A DNA stretch of 64,000 nt, from assembly GCA_938002255.1 (NCBI GenBank), contig CALLAL010000021.1, positions 62,001 through 126,000 of the forward strand, read 5' to 3'. Shown here piece after piece: positions 9,114-22,270 of the stretch (position 1 is the stretch's first letter; each line of letters begins with the position of its first letter). Made by a program: the position numbers and the translations under genes. Source of the DNA: an uncultured bacterium (lineage in GTDB: Bacteria; Desulfobacterota; BSN033; UBA1163). The notes under the pieces were generated by a model, which did not search any database, was not told the origin of the DNA, and was given only the letters and a program-made list of their open reading frames with translations.

Positions 9114-10280
9114 TCAGGTGGCGCGTAAGGATTCGACGATGTTCATTCGGGCTGCGCGGACGGCTGGCCATACACCTCCCACAAACCCCATCATCAGAGA
9201 AAAGGCCAATGCCTTCCAGACAATATCGAAAGATAGCCTGAAGTCGAAGGCTAATTCTGAAAAGGTCTGAAAGTTCATGGTTGAAACGCTGAGGAAACGA
9301 AGAAATGAAGCGAAAAAGAGCCCTGTGCATCCCCCCATCCCTCCGAGGAGAAGGGCTTCGAGGAGAAAGGCAGTGAGAATGCTTAACCTCTTAAAACCAA
9401 GAGCACGCAGGGTTCCAATCTCAGCGGTACGGGTAGAGACGGCTGCATACATTGTGATCATGGCTCCAATGATGGCTCCGATGGAGAAGATGATGGTCAG
9501 CGAGGTTCCGAGGATACGAAGAAAGGTCGCCATCATTTCAGACTGTTCTGCATAGTATCGGTTTTCTCGCTTTGCCTCAAGGGTCAGGCGGGGATCGTTT
9601 TCTATCAGTCTTTTTACGGCATCAAATTGATTCGGATCTCGTAGTTTAAAGATCACGGAGGAATATGCGTTTCTTCGGAAGGTCTGCATCAGTTGTTCGG
9701 CATCGCCCCAAACTTCTGAATTGAATCCTGTGTTTCCTGCATCGAATACCCCTACCACTTTCCATTCCCGCAAGCCAAAACGGAGTGTTTCCCCAAGTCC
9801 ACTTCCCTCGAAGCGTTCTGCGACGCTCCTTGCCGTAATCAGTTCCGAGGTCCCTAACCGGGGGGGCCTCCCTTCAACCAACTTTATCTGAGGCCGAAGA
9901 GCGAGGGAACTCTTTCCGATTCCGCGAATGGTGATATAATTTTCCTGTTTTGTGACTCGCCTCTGAAGGCTAATGATGACTACTGACTCCTTTGCAAGAA
10001 GAGGGTTACCGTCTTTACCGATTGCAATCTCAGGAAGGGTTTCGACAACAGAAGCCTGATAACGATCGACTCCACTCTGGACCTCGGTGGCTGATCCTTT
10101 TCGGATGATCACCACATTGTCACTCGAACCGGTTTCGACAAGAGTCTTCTGAAGCCCCTCAGCTAACATCAGCATTGCGGAAAAGACAAACACCACCAGG
10201 GCCATTCCCAGTGCTGTGAGGATCGTTGTGAGCCTGCGTGTCCAGAGGTTCCGAAAACTGTAGGAGAGAGGTACACCCAT
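9114..10280 (-). CDS. MacB-like ABC transporter permease 2 (FtsX domain)
   Basis: This 388-residue membrane protein has an N-terminal membrane helix, a periplasmic domain of about 220 residues and three C-terminal membrane helices. That is the layout of MacB/LolE-type permeases, with the FtsX fold at the C-terminus. The segment TAEIGTLRALGFKRLSIL is the characteristic coupling motif. Its ATG directly follows the stop codon of the upstream permease gene at 10281, so the two are translationally coupled. With the ATPase and the adaptor it forms a tripartite, mechanotransmission-type exporter. No TolC-like gene is nearby and the substrate is unknown. Confidence 0.9.
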   Translation of the reverse strand: MGVPLSYSFRNLWTRRLTTILTALGMALVVFVFSAMLMLAEGLQKTLVETGSSDNVVIIRKGSATEVQSGVDRYQASVVETLPEIAIGKDGNPLLAKESVVIISLQRRVTKQENYITIRGIGKSSLALRPQIKLVEGRPPRLGTSELITARSVAERFEGSGLGETLRFGLREWKVVGVFDAGNTGFNSEVWGDAEQLMQTFRRNAYSSVIFKLRDPNQFDAVKRLIENDPRLTLEAKRENRYYAEQSEMMATFLRILGTSLTIIFSIGAIIGAMITMYAAVSTRTAEIGTLRALGFKRLSILTAFLLEALLLGGMGGCTGLFFASFLRFLSVSTMNFQTFSELAFDFRLSFDIVWKALAFSLMMGFVGGVWPAVRAARMNIVESLRAT

Positions 10281-11438
10281 TTAACCAATCCTCCTGAGCC
10301 CATCTGCAATTCGGATCTGAATTGCACGGTAGGTCGGGACGATTGCCGCCAGAAACCCGATGACGATGGAAGCGGCAAATGACATAGAGATAGCCTCATC
10401 AGCCACATTGAAGACAGGAAAATAGTTGCTCAACATCTTTCCGACTATTTTAGCCACGGGAAAGGTCAGAAGGATTCCGATGAGGCTTCCGATGATCGTG
10501 ATGACCAAGGATTCTCCGAAAATCATCCCGGCGATTCGCCAGTTTCGATACCCAAGTGTTTTGAAGATAGCATATTCCCCGATTCGTTCGCGATAAGTCA
10601 TGGACATGGTATTGGCAACCACTGCAATAATAATCAAGATGACCACAAAAGAGACAATCTCAATCGCCATGAGAATGGTTTCCGACATCGCAATGAAGGA
10701 GAGTTGAAAGGCCTTTTCAGTTTCGGTCAAGGTTTCTGCGAGGGAGTTTTTAAAAGTCTTATCAATGGCCAGAGCCACCTCGATAGCTCGTTCAGGTCGG
10801 GTGATACCCACCATATACCAGCCCACGGTATCGGCGAATGTGGAATTCCTCTTTTTAAGCATCTCGTTGAGGTAGTCCCAGTGGAAGAAAAATTGGGTTT
10901 CATCAATGGTCTCATCTCTTCCCTGGTAAATTCCTCGAAGGACAAAGTCCCAGTTGCCCGGATAGATAGTTCCTCGGAGAGTGACAAGATCTCCGATCTT
11001 CCATCCGAATCGTCTGGCTAATTTTTGACCTGCCACAAACCCTTTTCGATCCCGAAGAAAATCCTTCTCTTCTTCAGGAGAAAGAATATATTCAGGATAG
11101 AGTTCGAGATAGGTCTTGGCATCCACGGCAAAATTGGCAAAGAAGTTTTTTTCATCGATGTAAACCCCTCCGAACCAGTTTCCCCAGGAGACCGTTTTGA
11201 CCCCGTCAATCTGCCGGATTTTGTCTTTATATGAAAGGGGAAGGTGAAAGATGAGGGAAATGGAACTCCTGGTGACGAGACGCGTTGCGGATGAAGCTTC
11301 CACCCCGCCGTACCAGGCATTAATGAATGTCCGAAGGAGGCCAAAGGCGAGAATGGCAACAGTGATGCCAAGAATGGTCAAAGATGTCCGAAGCTTGTGA
11401 CGGAAGGCATTCCTAATGAGGATTTTGAGAATAAACAT
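10281..11438 (-). CDS. MacB-like ABC transporter permease 1 (FtsX domain)
   Basis: This is the partner permease of the gene at 9114: 385 residues with the same topology. It has an N-terminal membrane anchor with TSLTILGITVAIL, a periplasmic core and three C-terminal helices with YRERIGEYAIFKTLGYRNW. Two different permeases in one operon suggest a heterodimeric LolCE-like arrangement rather than a MacB homodimer. Its 5' end overlaps the 3' end of the ATPase gene by 26 bp. Lipoprotein release and export of a small toxic compound are both possible; the adaptor upstream favours an efflux role. Confidence 0.9.
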   Translation of the reverse strand: MFILKILIRNAFRHKLRTSLTILGITVAILAFGLLRTFINAWYGGVEASSATRLVTRSSISLIFHLPLSYKDKIRQIDGVKTVSWGNWFGGVYIDEKNFFANFAVDAKTYLELYPEYILSPEEEKDFLRDRKGFVAGQKLARRFGWKIGDLVTLRGTIYPGNWDFVLRGIYQGRDETIDETQFFFHWDYLNEMLKKRNSTFADTVGWYMVGITRPERAIEVALAIDKTFKNSLAETLTETEKAFQLSFIAMSETILMAIEIVSFVVILIIIAVVANTMSMTYRERIGEYAIFKTLGYRNWRIAGMIFGESLVITIIGSLIGILLTFPVAKIVGKMLSNYFPVFNVADEAISMSFAASIVIGFLAAIVPTYRAIQIRIADGLRRIG

Positions 11439-12108
11439 TGTTCAGAAATCCCTTATCCAGATGGCGAATGATTCTTGCCCGTTCAGCAGCCTTGGGATCG
11501 TGTGTAACCATGATAATCGTCTTGTGCGACTCTCGATTGAGACGGTCCATCAGATCGAGAATTTCCCTGGCCGCTATCCGGTCAAGGTCTCCCGTTGGTT
11601 CGTCCGCGACGAGAATCGCGGGATCCGTTACAATGGCACGAGCGATGGCAACTCGTTGCTGTTCCCCTCCAGAGAGTTGAGCTGGATAGTGGTCCATCCG
11701 TTCCTCGAGATTGACGATTCGAAGTGCCATCGCCACATGTTCTTCCCGTTCCTTTCGAGAAAGTCCGGTGAGGAGGAGAGGGAGTTCCACATTTTCAAAG
11801 GCGGTCAGTACCGGAATCAAATTATAAAATTGGAAGATAAATCCGACATTGACCGCTCTCCACTGGGCTAGTTCATTTTCGGAGAGTGCCGTTATATCCA
11901 CGCCACCAACCCGTATGGTTCCACTATCGACGTGATCAAGAGCGGCGATCAGATTGAGGAGGGTACTTTTCCCGGATCCCGAAGGTCCCATTAATGCCAA
12001 AAACTCCCCCTCCTCAATATCGAGGTTAATATCGATAAGGACCGGAATCATTTGATTGCCCCTTCGATAAGACTTACTGACATTAATGATTTCAACAATT
12101 GGAGGCAT
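11413..12108 (-). CDS. MacB/LolD-type ABC ATPase
   Basis: This 231-residue ATPase drives the two permeases downstream. It shows Walker A GPSGSGKST (about residues 40-48), the LolD/MacB-type FIFQFYNLIP Q-loop region, the signature LSGGEQQRVAIARA and Walker B ILVADEPTGDLD, followed by the H-loop VTHDPKAA. All are characteristic of the MacB/LolD group. It overlaps the following permease gene. The adaptor gene lies about 115 bp upstream on the same strand, which fits one four-gene operon. Confidence 0.93.
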   Translation of the reverse strand: MPPIVEIINVSKSYRRGNQMIPVLIDINLDIEEGEFLALMGPSGSGKSTLLNLIAALDHVDSGTIRVGGVDITALSENELAQWRAVNVGFIFQFYNLIPVLTAFENVELPLLLTGLSRKEREEHVAMALRIVNLEERMDHYPAQLSGGEQQRVAIARAIVTDPAILVADEPTGDLDRIAAREILDLMDRLNRESHKTIIMVTHDPKAAERARIIRHLDKGFLNNVYSQNPH

Positions 12109-12163
12109 ATGTTAACAAGCAAGAGACAGGGGATCAGATAAAGAAGAATAAGCTTCTGGTTTA

Positions 12164-12178
12164 ATCTGGTGACCAGAT
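12164..12178. repeat. Short perfect palindrome between adaptor and ATPase genes
   Basis: ATCTGGT-G-ACCAGAT is a perfect 7-bp-arm dyad in the 116-bp gap between the adaptor and ATPase genes. It is surrounded by repeated CCTGGTTT/TCCTG words. It could be a weak RNA hairpin between the genes or an operator; nothing else in the gap is recognisable. Confidence 0.4.
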
Positions 12179-12224
12179 ATCCTGCTGTCCGATTCCTGGT
12201 TTCCTGAGGTCCTGCGACACTCCA

Positions 12225-13442
12225 TTACTTCTCTGCTACTTTTATCTTCAGCCCATTTTTCAGGCGTTCGGGAGGGTTAAGAAGGATCTGGTCTCCCACA
12301 TGGACTCCATTGAGAACCTCGACCATGTCACCGATCTTGGTTCCCAGACGGACAGGAGTCTCAAAGGCTCTGCCCTCTCTTATTAAAAAGACTTTCTCTT
12401 CGCCTTTTCTGTTGACAACCGAGGACTGGTTGATAGCGATCCGCGGTTTCTGCTCTTCTGAAGAAGGAGGCCGTGACAGAAAGGATACCTTTGCGCTCAT
12501 CTCCGGAAGGACACGGGCATCTTTATCGATAAAACGGACCTTAACCATCACGGTTGCCTTGGTGCGATCGGCCGTTGGAACAATGGTATGAATAACACCG
12601 CGAAAACGTTCACCGGGCAGGGCATCGAGTTGGATTTCGCAGGGCTGGCCGATCTTAATTTTATTGAGATTCGATTCGGAAACATCGGCTTCGACTTGAA
12701 GGGAGTGCATATCGGCAATGGTAATGACCGCCGATTTAGCGTTTGCCGCAGCGCCGATAGGCGTGACAATGTCTCCTACATCAGCATTTTTGGTCAGAAC
12801 GACTCCATCGAAAGGAGCCCGGATCAGGGTATATTCAAGGTTGATGTTGGCAACTTCAAGAGCAGCGAGGCTGGCTTTGAGATTTGCTTCCGCCGCTTCT
12901 ACAGAAGCAATGGCCTTCTCATATCGAGACAGTGCGGAATCATAAACTGCCCTGGCAACGACCCCTCTTGCGAGAAGCGCTTTGTTCCGATCTAAATGGA
13001 GGGTAGCGTCTCGAAGTTCTGCCTTAGCGAGTTCAATGTTATAACGGGCCGCCATCACATTGGCCTCCGCCTGTTCTTTTGCTGCCATCACATCCTGACT
13101 TTCGAGGCGGGCAATCACCTGATCCTGTTTAACCCGATTGCCCTCCTCAACCCCGAGCCAGATGAGACGGCCCGTCACCTTTGAGGCGAGGGCAGATTTT
13201 CGTTGGGGAACAACATAACCGCTCGCATTAAGAACGATTAGGGTTTGAGAAGGATAGACTTGAGAGACCGTTGCGATCTGGACTTGGATGGGTGGTGTAA
13301 AAATTCCTTGAATATAGAGTAGGAAAGAAAGGAGAGCGGCAAGAATGATAACTCCCCAAAAGATCATTCTTTTTCTTTTTCGGGGTCGAGTAATGGCTTT
13401 GGTTTTTTCAATCCTGAGTTTTGAAAGGTCCTCATGAGTCAT
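12225..13442 (-). CDS. Periplasmic adaptor (membrane fusion) protein, MacA-like
   Basis: This protein bridges the inner-membrane ABC transporter to an outer-membrane channel. The 405-residue protein has a basic N-terminus, one membrane anchor (about residues 27-48) and a lipoyl-type half-motif before and after a long alpha-helical hairpin (about 100-200). Beta-barrel and membrane-proximal domains follow, including GDIVTPIG and the RGVIHTIVPTADRTKATVMVKV segment. It is the first gene of the minus-strand export operon. MITE copy A ends 55 bp upstream of its start, so the element may sit in its promoter region. Confidence 0.9.
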   Translation of the reverse strand: MTHEDLSKLRIEKTKAITRPRKRKRMIFWGVIILAALLSFLLYIQGIFTPPIQVQIATVSQVYPSQTLIVLNASGYVVPQRKSALASKVTGRLIWLGVEEGNRVKQDQVIARLESQDVMAAKEQAEANVMAARYNIELAKAELRDATLHLDRNKALLARGVVARAVYDSALSRYEKAIASVEAAEANLKASLAALEVANINLEYTLIRAPFDGVVLTKNADVGDIVTPIGAAANAKSAVITIADMHSLQVEADVSESNLNKIKIGQPCEIQLDALPGERFRGVIHTIVPTADRTKATVMVKVRFIDKDARVLPEMSAKVSFLSRPPSSEEQKPRIAINQSSVVNRKGEEKVFLIREGRAFETPVRLGTKIGDMVEVLNGVHVGDQILLNPPERLKNGLKIKVAEK

Positions 13443-13496
13443 ACAAAAATCCTAACATAATCCGCGAGTCAGGACAATGAAATACATTGCAGAAAA

Positions 13497-13722
13497 GTAA
13501 CCCGTCAGTGATAGGGTGTTTTCAGTTTAAAAGGGTTGGAACGTTCCTCCTCCAAAACCTTGAATAGCGGTTATAAAAGGTTACCCTCATCGAAGCCCTT
13601 AGGCCCCTTGAATCGGATTTTTTTGAATAAGATCTGGTTGTTTTGACGAACAGCGGTTTCGCTTCAAGGGTTTTCCGAAGCAACCTCCCAACCCTTTTTT
13701 ATTTCTTTAACTGAGGGGTTAC
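13497..13722 (+). mobile_element. MITE copy A (IS66-like ends)
   Basis: A 226-bp element bounded by GTAACCCGTCAG and CTGAGGGGTTAC inverted ends and flanked on both sides by a perfect 8-bp duplication, GCAGAAAA. It carries no gene. An inner inverted pair AAAGGGTTGG lies 25-45 bp from each end, so the transcript could fold. It lies between the end of glnD (13757) and the start of the adaptor gene (13442). Together with its short flanks it explains this 314-bp gap. The sequence matches the copies at 26096, 46252 and 51144. Confidence 0.92.
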
Positions 13723-13756
13723 GCAGAAAATGTGAAAAAAAAGTAACTCGGTTGGA

Positions 13757-16664
<2,908 letters not shown>

Positions 16665-16695
16665 TCACCGCTGATGGATGGGGTGAGGGCAGTAT

Positions 16696-17922
16696 TTAAA
16701 AACTATATCCCACTTCTCCATGCTGGCTTAAATCCAGTCCATTCACTTCATGCTCTTCACTTACCCTCAATCCCATCGTCCAGTCAAGGACCTTTAAGAT
16801 GATAAGGGTCACCACAAAAGTATATATCCAGGCGGCTAAAACGGTCAATGCCTGTATTCCAAGGAGGGATGGATTCCCAAAGAAGAGACCATTATTTCCA
16901 GCCGGGTTGATTCCCTTTGAGGCGAAAAGTCCCGTGGCTAATGCTCCCCAGGTTCCGCCCACCCCGTGAACACCGACGACATCAAGAGAATCATCATATC
17001 CAAGTTTGGTTTTAAGATGGATTGCTGAATAACATAAGACACCCGCAGCCAAACCGGTGAGGATGGCAGATAGAGGGCCCACGAAGCCCGAAGCGGGAGT
17101 GATAGCGACCAATCCAGCCACGGCGCCGGATGCAGCTCCTAAAACGGTTGGATTGCCCCTGTGGAGCCATTCGGCGATCATCCAGGAAAGTGCGGCAGAG
17201 GCGGTTGAAATGTGGGTGACAACGAATGCGGAGGTGGCAACAGACCCTGAGGCAATTGCACTTCCACCGTTGAATCCAAACCAACCGAACCATAGAAGCG
17301 CAGCCCCGAGGAGGGTCATGGTCAGATTATGGGGGGGCATGGGCTCTTCGCCATAGCCCTTTCTCTTTCCCACGGCAAAGGTTGCAGCCAGAGCGGCAAT
17401 TCCTGAACTGATGTGAACCACCAATCCTCCAGCAAAATCGAGGGCCCCGAGTTCTTTGATCCAGCCTCCAATCCCCCAGACCCAGTGAGCCAGAGGATCA
17501 TAGACAAAGGTTGCCCAGAGGATCAAAAAGACCAGGTAGGTTTTAAATTTAAACCTCTCTGCAAAAGCGCCTGTGATTAAAGCAGGTGTAATCACGGCAA
17601 ACATCATCTGAAAGATCATGAATGCCTGATGAGGGACAGTGGGAGAGTAGTCTGGATGGGGATCGAGTCCAACTCCTCTTAAGCCGATCCAGTCGAGGCT
17701 TCCAATGATCCCTCCGATATCCGGGCCGAAGGCAAGGCTGTATCCGTAAAGAACCCACTGGACCGTGATGACACTAAGAGCGATAAAACTCTGCATGATC
17801 GTGCCCAGTACATTTTTCCTTCTGACCATCCCCCCATAAAAAAGAGCAAGCCCAGGCGTCATCAACATTACCAGGGCCGAAGAGATCAGTAACCATGTCG
17901 TATCCCCTGTGTCCACTTTCAT
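16696..17922 (-). CDS. amtB: Ammonium transporter AmtB
   Basis: This is an inner-membrane ammonium channel of 408 residues with about eleven membrane segments. The twin pore histidines are present: H170 in [10 protein letters not shown] and H319 in VVGVHGVGG. The signature DFAGGLVVH and the conserved C-terminal tail [14 protein letters not shown], which contacts PII, are intact. The N-terminus starts directly in the first membrane helix without a separate signal peptide. AAGGAGG precedes the ATG. It is followed by glnB, the usual pairing in which PII blocks the channel when nitrogen is sufficient. Confidence 0.97.
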   Translation of the reverse strand: MKVDTGDTTWLLISSALVMLMTPGLALFYGGMVRRKNVLGTIMQSFIALSVITVQWVLYGYSLAFGPDIGGIIGSLDWIGLRGVGLDPHPDYSPTVPHQAFMIFQMMFAVITPALITGAFAERFKFKTYLVFLILWATFVYDPLAHWVWGIGGWIKELGALDFAGGLVVHISSGIAALAATFAVGKRKGYGEEPMPPHNLTMTLLGAALLWFGWFGFNGGSAIASGSVATSAFVVTHISTASAALSWMIAEWLHRGNPTVLGAASGAVAGLVAITPASGFVGPLSAILTGLAAGVLCYSAIHLKTKLGYDDSLDVVGVHGVGGTWGALATGLFASKGINPAGNNGLFFGNPSLLGIQALTVLAAWIYTFVVTLIILKVLDWTMGLRVSEEHEVNGLDLSQHGEVGYSF

Positions 17923-17999
17923 TTTGTTCCTCCTTGCTGAGAAAATTTAAAGATTCAAGGGGTTCAGGGTTCAAAGGTGTTTTATGAGATTCCGAAATC

Positions 18000-18710
18000 C
18001 TAACCCTTTTCATCTTTAAAAAAATTCATTAAGAATATTCTCCCTCTTCTCATTGAAGGTTTAATCTTTGTCTTTGTCTCAGCCAAAATCGCTGCTCTCG
18101 AAAAGTGGAAAGAAGGATGAAAATCCCGAGATTCATCCTGAACACACTTCATCCATTCCTGGATCATTTCCTCGGTGACTTCAAGATGAAACTGTAGGCC
18201 ATACACATTTTCCCCATATCGGAAAGCCTGATGAGAAACAGGGCTCGACGTAACCATCAGCTGTGCTGACATGGGAATGTCGAACGTATCTTCATGCCAT
18301 TGAAAAACAGGAAAGGTTTGTGGCAGGTTAAAAAAAAGGGGATCCTGCATCCCCCAGGCTGTTAGAGAAACCTCATACCATCCAATCTCTTTTGCGGATG
18401 CTTTGAACACCTTTGCTCCCAGGGCTTTTGCAATCAATTGTGCTCCCAAACATATTCCCAGAATAAATTTTCCTCTCTGAATTGCTTCTTTAATGAACAG
18501 ATCTTCGTCTTTAAGAAAAGGATACTGATCTTCCTCGTAAACATTCATGGGTCCTCCGAGGAGGACAATGTGAGTGAAATGATCGGCTTTAGGGAAAACC
18601 GGATTCAGAGAGAGATTGATGATCTGGTAAGGAGTCTTCTTCTGAATGAGATGGTTTTCAATCAACCCGGGTCCTTCATTTTCGACATGCTTCAAAATCA
18701 AGACGTTCAT
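18000..18710 (-). CDS. Class I glutamine amidotransferase domain protein (GMP synthase-like)
   Basis: A stand-alone glutaminase-type domain of 236 residues. The catalytic triad is present: C87 in ILGICLGAQ, H175 in LQFHLEVTEE, and E177. Such proteins release ammonia from glutamine or act as gamma-glutamyl hydrolases; the acceptor here is unknown. The MNVLILKH start at 18710 fits the family best, though neither it nor the ATG at 18740 has a clear ribosome site. It sits directly upstream of amtB inside a nitrogen-metabolism block, 77 bp away, which supports a role in glutamine turnover. Confidence 0.85.
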   Translation of the reverse strand: MNVLILKHVENEGPGLIENHLIQKKTPYQIINLSLNPVFPKADHFTHIVLLGGPMNVYEEDQYPFLKDEDLFIKEAIQRGKFILGICLGAQLIAKALGAKVFKASAKEIGWYEVSLTAWGMQDPLFFNLPQTFPVFQWHEDTFDIPMSAQLMVTSSPVSHQAFRYGENVYGLQFHLEVTEEMIQEWMKCVQDESRDFHPSFHFSRAAILAETKTKIKPSMRRGRIFLMNFFKDEKG

Positions 18711-18917
18711 ATAAAGGGGGATGAGCAATCCTGATGCCAATCGTTGAACCGAGAGGAAAAATTTTAATTTGGTTATAATGATTGAAGATTTGGTCAGGCT
18801 AAAGGAAGATCATCAGAAGGTAAGAAGTCAAACAGGAATGTTATAGTGATTGATTTTGAGCAACCTGACAAAAAATAAGCAGACAATGGTTAAGATCATT
18901 GAGATTTCGAAGACCAT

Positions 18918-20654
18918 TTAAAAATTCCGATATTTGTTGGTGACGGGGAGGCGGCGGTCTTTCCCAAGAGCCCGGTGGGTGATCTTGACCCCTGGCGGGC
19001 TCTGTCTCCGTTTATATTCATTCCGGTCAACCATGTTGATCACTTCTCTCACCATAGACTCCTTGAATCCCATCTTGGCGATCTCTTTAACACCTTTGTC
19101 CTCTTCGACATAGGCCTGAAGAATAGGGTCGAGGATAGGATAGGGCGGGAGAGAGTCTTCGTCCTTCTGGTTCGGCCTCAATTCTGCAGAGGGAGCTTTA
19201 ATAAAGACATTCCCGGGGATAATCTCTTTTCCCTCTTTTTGATTCTTGTGTTCGGCCAGTTGATACACCAGCGTCTTTGGAACATCTTTTAATACCGCAT
19301 ATCCTCCCGCCATGTCTCCATAGAGGGTACAGTAGCCCACACTCATCTCGCTCTTATTCCCTGTCGTTAGAACGAGCCATCCAAACTTATTAGAGAGGGC
19401 CATTAAAATATTGCCTCGGATGCGCGCCTGAATGTTTTCTTCCGTGGCATCCGGTTTTGTTCCCTTAAAAGGAGCTGATAACGTCTTAAGATAGGCCTGG
19501 AATATTTCAGTGATGGGAATGGTGATAAAACGAATTCCAATGTTTTGAGCAAGACGTTTTGCATCCTCCAGAGATTCTTTTGAGGAGTAGGGGGAGGGCA
19601 TGGCAACCCCGACCACCCCATTTTTCCCAAGGGCATCGACAGCGATCGATGCTGTTAAAGCGGAATCGATGCCCCCACTTAATCCAACCAGAACCGTATG
19701 GAAACCATTTTTCCGCACATAGTCACCGGTTCCAAGGGCAAGGGCGGAATAAATTTCCGAGAGGCGATCCAAGGGTTTTGAGTCTCTCTCGGGAAGAGCA
19801 GGAATCCGTTGGGAGGGGTGGGCTGATCCAGGTAGCTCAATCTTTCTTAATCCCTTTACCTCCTCAATCTGTTTTTCCCTTCGAATTCTGGTGTCATGAA
19901 GTCTCATTCGGAAGACCGCTTCAAGGTCAAGATCAGCAAGGATCAGGTCTTCCTCAAATTGCTTTCCGCGAACAATCAACTCTCCCCGTTGATCGAAGAT
20001 CATACTCCCGCCATCAAAGACCAATTCGTCCTGCCCCCCCACCAGATTGCAATATGCGACGATCGCCAGGTTGTCAGAGGCGCGCGTGGAGATCAATTTT
20101 TCACGAGCGGAGGTCTTTCCGGCATGGTAAGGGGAAGAGGAAATATTAATCATCAGTTCTGCCCCCCCATAAAGCGCCTGTGTGCGAATAGGGTCTCCTG
20201 GATACCAGAGATCTTCGCAGATGCTGATGCCAATGGGGATCGATCGGAGGGTAAAGATGAAATTCTCTTTTCCTGGGCGGAAGTATCGAAACTCATCGAA
20301 GACGCCGTAGTTAGGAAGATACATCTTTGAATACACATCGATCATCTTCCCATGGTGAAGGAGAGCTGCTGAGTTAAAGATGTCTCCATCTTTATGAACA
20401 AATCCAACGATTGCGGTGACCTGAGAGGTCGCTCTGGCAATGGCTTTGATGGCTTTGAGGTTGGCCTCAATGAACCTCGGCATGAGGAGAAGGTCCTCGG
20501 GAGGGTAACCTGTGATGGCCATCTCCGGGAAAACAAGAAGGTCGGCTCCCATCCTTTTTCCCTTTCTCATGTAGTCAAGAATCTTTTTTGTGTTCCCCTC
20601 GATATCCCCGACTGTGGTATTGATCTGACAGAGCCCAATTCTCAACGTCCGCAT
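18918..20654 (-). CDS. nadE: Glutamine-dependent NAD+ synthetase
   Basis: This enzyme converts deamido-NAD+ to NAD+ using ammonia from glutamine. The 578-residue protein has an N-terminal nitrilase-type glutaminase domain with catalytic E44 (FPEMAITGYPPED), K110 (SKMYLPNYG) and C146 (GISICEDLW). The C-terminal synthetase domain has the PP-loop GLSGGIDSALTAS at about residue 320. AAGAGG lies upstream of the ATG. Being a glutamine user, it fits the surrounding nitrogen genes, although it may be there by chance. Its neighbours on the same strand are the NtrC-type regulator and the amidotransferase. Confidence 0.96.
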   Translation of the reverse strand: MRTLRIGLCQINTTVGDIEGNTKKILDYMRKGKRMGADLLVFPEMAITGYPPEDLLLMPRFIEANLKAIKAIARATSQVTAIVGFVHKDGDIFNSAALLHHGKMIDVYSKMYLPNYGVFDEFRYFRPGKENFIFTLRSIPIGISICEDLWYPGDPIRTQALYGGAELMINISSSPYHAGKTSAREKLISTRASDNLAIVAYCNLVGGQDELVFDGGSMIFDQRGELIVRGKQFEEDLILADLDLEAVFRMRLHDTRIRREKQIEEVKGLRKIELPGSAHPSQRIPALPERDSKPLDRLSEIYSALALGTGDYVRKNGFHTVLVGLSGGIDSALTASIAVDALGKNGVVGVAMPSPYSSKESLEDAKRLAQNIGIRFITIPITEIFQAYLKTLSAPFKGTKPDATEENIQARIRGNILMALSNKFGWLVLTTGNKSEMSVGYCTLYGDMAGGYAVLKDVPKTLVYQLAEHKNQKEGKEIIPGNVFIKAPSAELRPNQKDEDSLPPYPILDPILQAYVEEDKGVKEIAKMGFKESMVREVINMVDRNEYKRRQSPPGVKITHRALGKDRRLPVTNKYRNF

Positions 20655-20758
20655 GGTTTACCTCTTAACAGCTCAAAGCACATAGAGTCTAACGCAACGT
20701 GTCAATGAAAAGAAAATTTTTATTGATTGCTCCTCATTCGTGACTTATCCCTTTAAAC

Positions 20759-22201
20759 TCATTGCTCTTTGCTCTCTTCTTCCGAAACCAAAATTTCTTT
20801 TTTGATGTGATATCTTTCCATCTTGCTGCGAAGGGTGCTTCGATTGATTCCAAGAAGCGAGGCCGCCTGCACCTGGTTCCCGTTTGTTTTCCGGAGAGCC
20901 CTGAGGATCATTCCTTTCTCAATGGCTGAAATAGGATCGAGGTTTTCTCGGGCTGATGGAGAATGGGTCAGTTCGTCAAAGAGCCCATCGAGAAGATCTT
21001 CGTAGGTTCTTTTCGATCGTTCTTCTCCATGCTCACGTTTTTCTTCACCCTCGAGCAAAACTTGGTCATCAGGGATCCATTCTCCCTGGCAAAAAAGCAT
21101 AGCTCTCTTTAATACATTTTCCAGTTGTCTCACATTCCCAGGCCACCCGTAGGAGACGATCTTTTTCATCGCTTCCGGAGTCACACCAACGATCTTTTTC
21201 TTTAGCTCACGGTTGAATTTTTTTAGAAAATAGAGGACAAGATCGGGGAGGTCCTCTTTTCTTTCTCTTAAAGGAGGGATCTTGATGGAGACGACATTGA
21301 GCCGATAGTAAAGATCTTCGCGAAATTCTCCCTTTTCAATCGCCTCTTCGAGGTCCTTATGCGTGGCGACAATCAATCGGATATCCACCCGGATCGTCTC
21401 TCTCCCTCCTAACCGTTCGAAGCATTTCTCCTGAAGCACTCGGAGTAGCTTGGCCTGAGTGGGAAGGGACATGTCGCCGATTTCATCAAGAAAGATTGTT
21501 CCTCCATGGCCCTGTTCTAATTTCCCGATGCGCCTCGAGATCGCGCCAGTGAAGGCTCCCTTTTCGTGTCCAAAAAGTTCACTTTCTAACAGGGTATCAG
21601 GGATAGCCGCACAATTCACTGGAAGAAAAAGTTGATGGGAACGCAGGGAGTGTTGATAGATTGCCCGGGCAATGAGTTCTTTTCCTGTTCCGCTTTCACC
21701 CCTGAGGAGAACGGTGACGTCACTGGGAGCCACCTGTCCGATGATCTTATAAATCTCTTGCATTTTCGGAGAGGAGCCTACGATCTGTTCTTCTTTTTGT
21801 TGGTCTAATTCCGGAGCATAGGAGACCTCTTCCTTCATCATCTTCCGAAGAGCCATAGCCTTTTGAACCAATTCTCTCATCTGGGGGATGGGAAAAGGTT
21901 TCAGGATGTAATCGAAGGCCCCGTATTTCATAGCCTCAATAGCAGTTTCCGTTGTGCCATAGGCCGTCATTAAAATAACCAGAGACTTGGGATCGATCTT
22001 TTTGATCTCCTTCAGGATGTCAATGCCACTTCGGCCCGGCATCTTGATATCCATGATAATGAGATCGGGCGAGGACGCTGTCATTTGCTGGAGGACCTCT
22101 TCCCCGTTTCCGGCAGTGAGGACCGAAAAATTTTCTTCAAGCATCCTCTTCAAAGAGTACCGAATCGATTTGTCGTCATCGACTACCAGTACGGTCTGCA
22201 T
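20759..22201 (-). CDS. NtrC-family sigma54-dependent response regulator
   Basis: A 480-residue transcriptional activator. The receiver domain (1-120) has acidic residues DDD at 8-10 and the phosphorylation site D51. A sigma54-interacting AAA+ domain (about 135-370) follows, with Walker A GESGTGKE and an intact GAFTGA loop near residue 213. The C-terminal Fis-type helix-turn-helix reads [22 protein letters not shown] at 22201 is chosen because AAGAGG lies 5 nt upstream and it begins the receiver fold. The paired kinase lies upstream. Its likely targets are the nitrogen genes around it, by analogy with NtrC and Geobacter GnfM. Confidence 0.94.
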   Translation of the reverse strand: MQTVLVVDDDKSIRYSLKRMLEENFSVLTAGNGEEVLQQMTASSPDLIIMDIKMPGRSGIDILKEIKKIDPKSLVILMTAYGTTETAIEAMKYGAFDYILKPFPIPQMRELVQKAMALRKMMKEEVSYAPELDQQKEEQIVGSSPKMQEIYKIIGQVAPSDVTVLLRGESGTGKELIARAIYQHSLRSHQLFLPVNCAAIPDTLLESELFGHEKGAFTGAISRRIGKLEQGHGGTIFLDEIGDMSLPTQAKLLRVLQEKCFERLGGRETIRVDIRLIVATHKDLEEAIEKGEFREDLYYRLNVVSIKIPPLRERKEDLPDLVLYFLKKFNRELKKKIVGVTPEAMKKIVSYGWPGNVRQLENVLKRAMLFCQGEWIPDDQVLLEGEEKREHGEERSKRTYEDLLDGLFDELTHSPSARENLDPISAIEKGMILRALRKTNGNQVQAASLLGINRSTLRSKMERYHIKKEILVSEEESKEQ

Positions 22202-22270
22202 GTGACCTCTTTCGTCATACGAGAAACGATGAACGATGAACCGTTCAAGGTCCATGGTTCATCATTCATC
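22202..22270. repeat. Intergenic dyad of GATGAACG-type words
   Basis: The short gap between the kinase and response-regulator genes is built of repeated words. GATGAACGATGAACC and GGTTCATCATTCATC face each other around TCCATGG and can form a hairpin in RNA from either strand. It could tune the ratio of the two proteins. Similar word-rich dyads lie at 35827 and 39981. Confidence 0.45.

Noticed and set aside
17923-17999. Sigma54 promoter before amtB
   Set aside because: No TGGCAC-x5-TTGC type match was found by eye here or upstream of glnA; control by the NtrC-type regulator therefore remains unproven from sequence.
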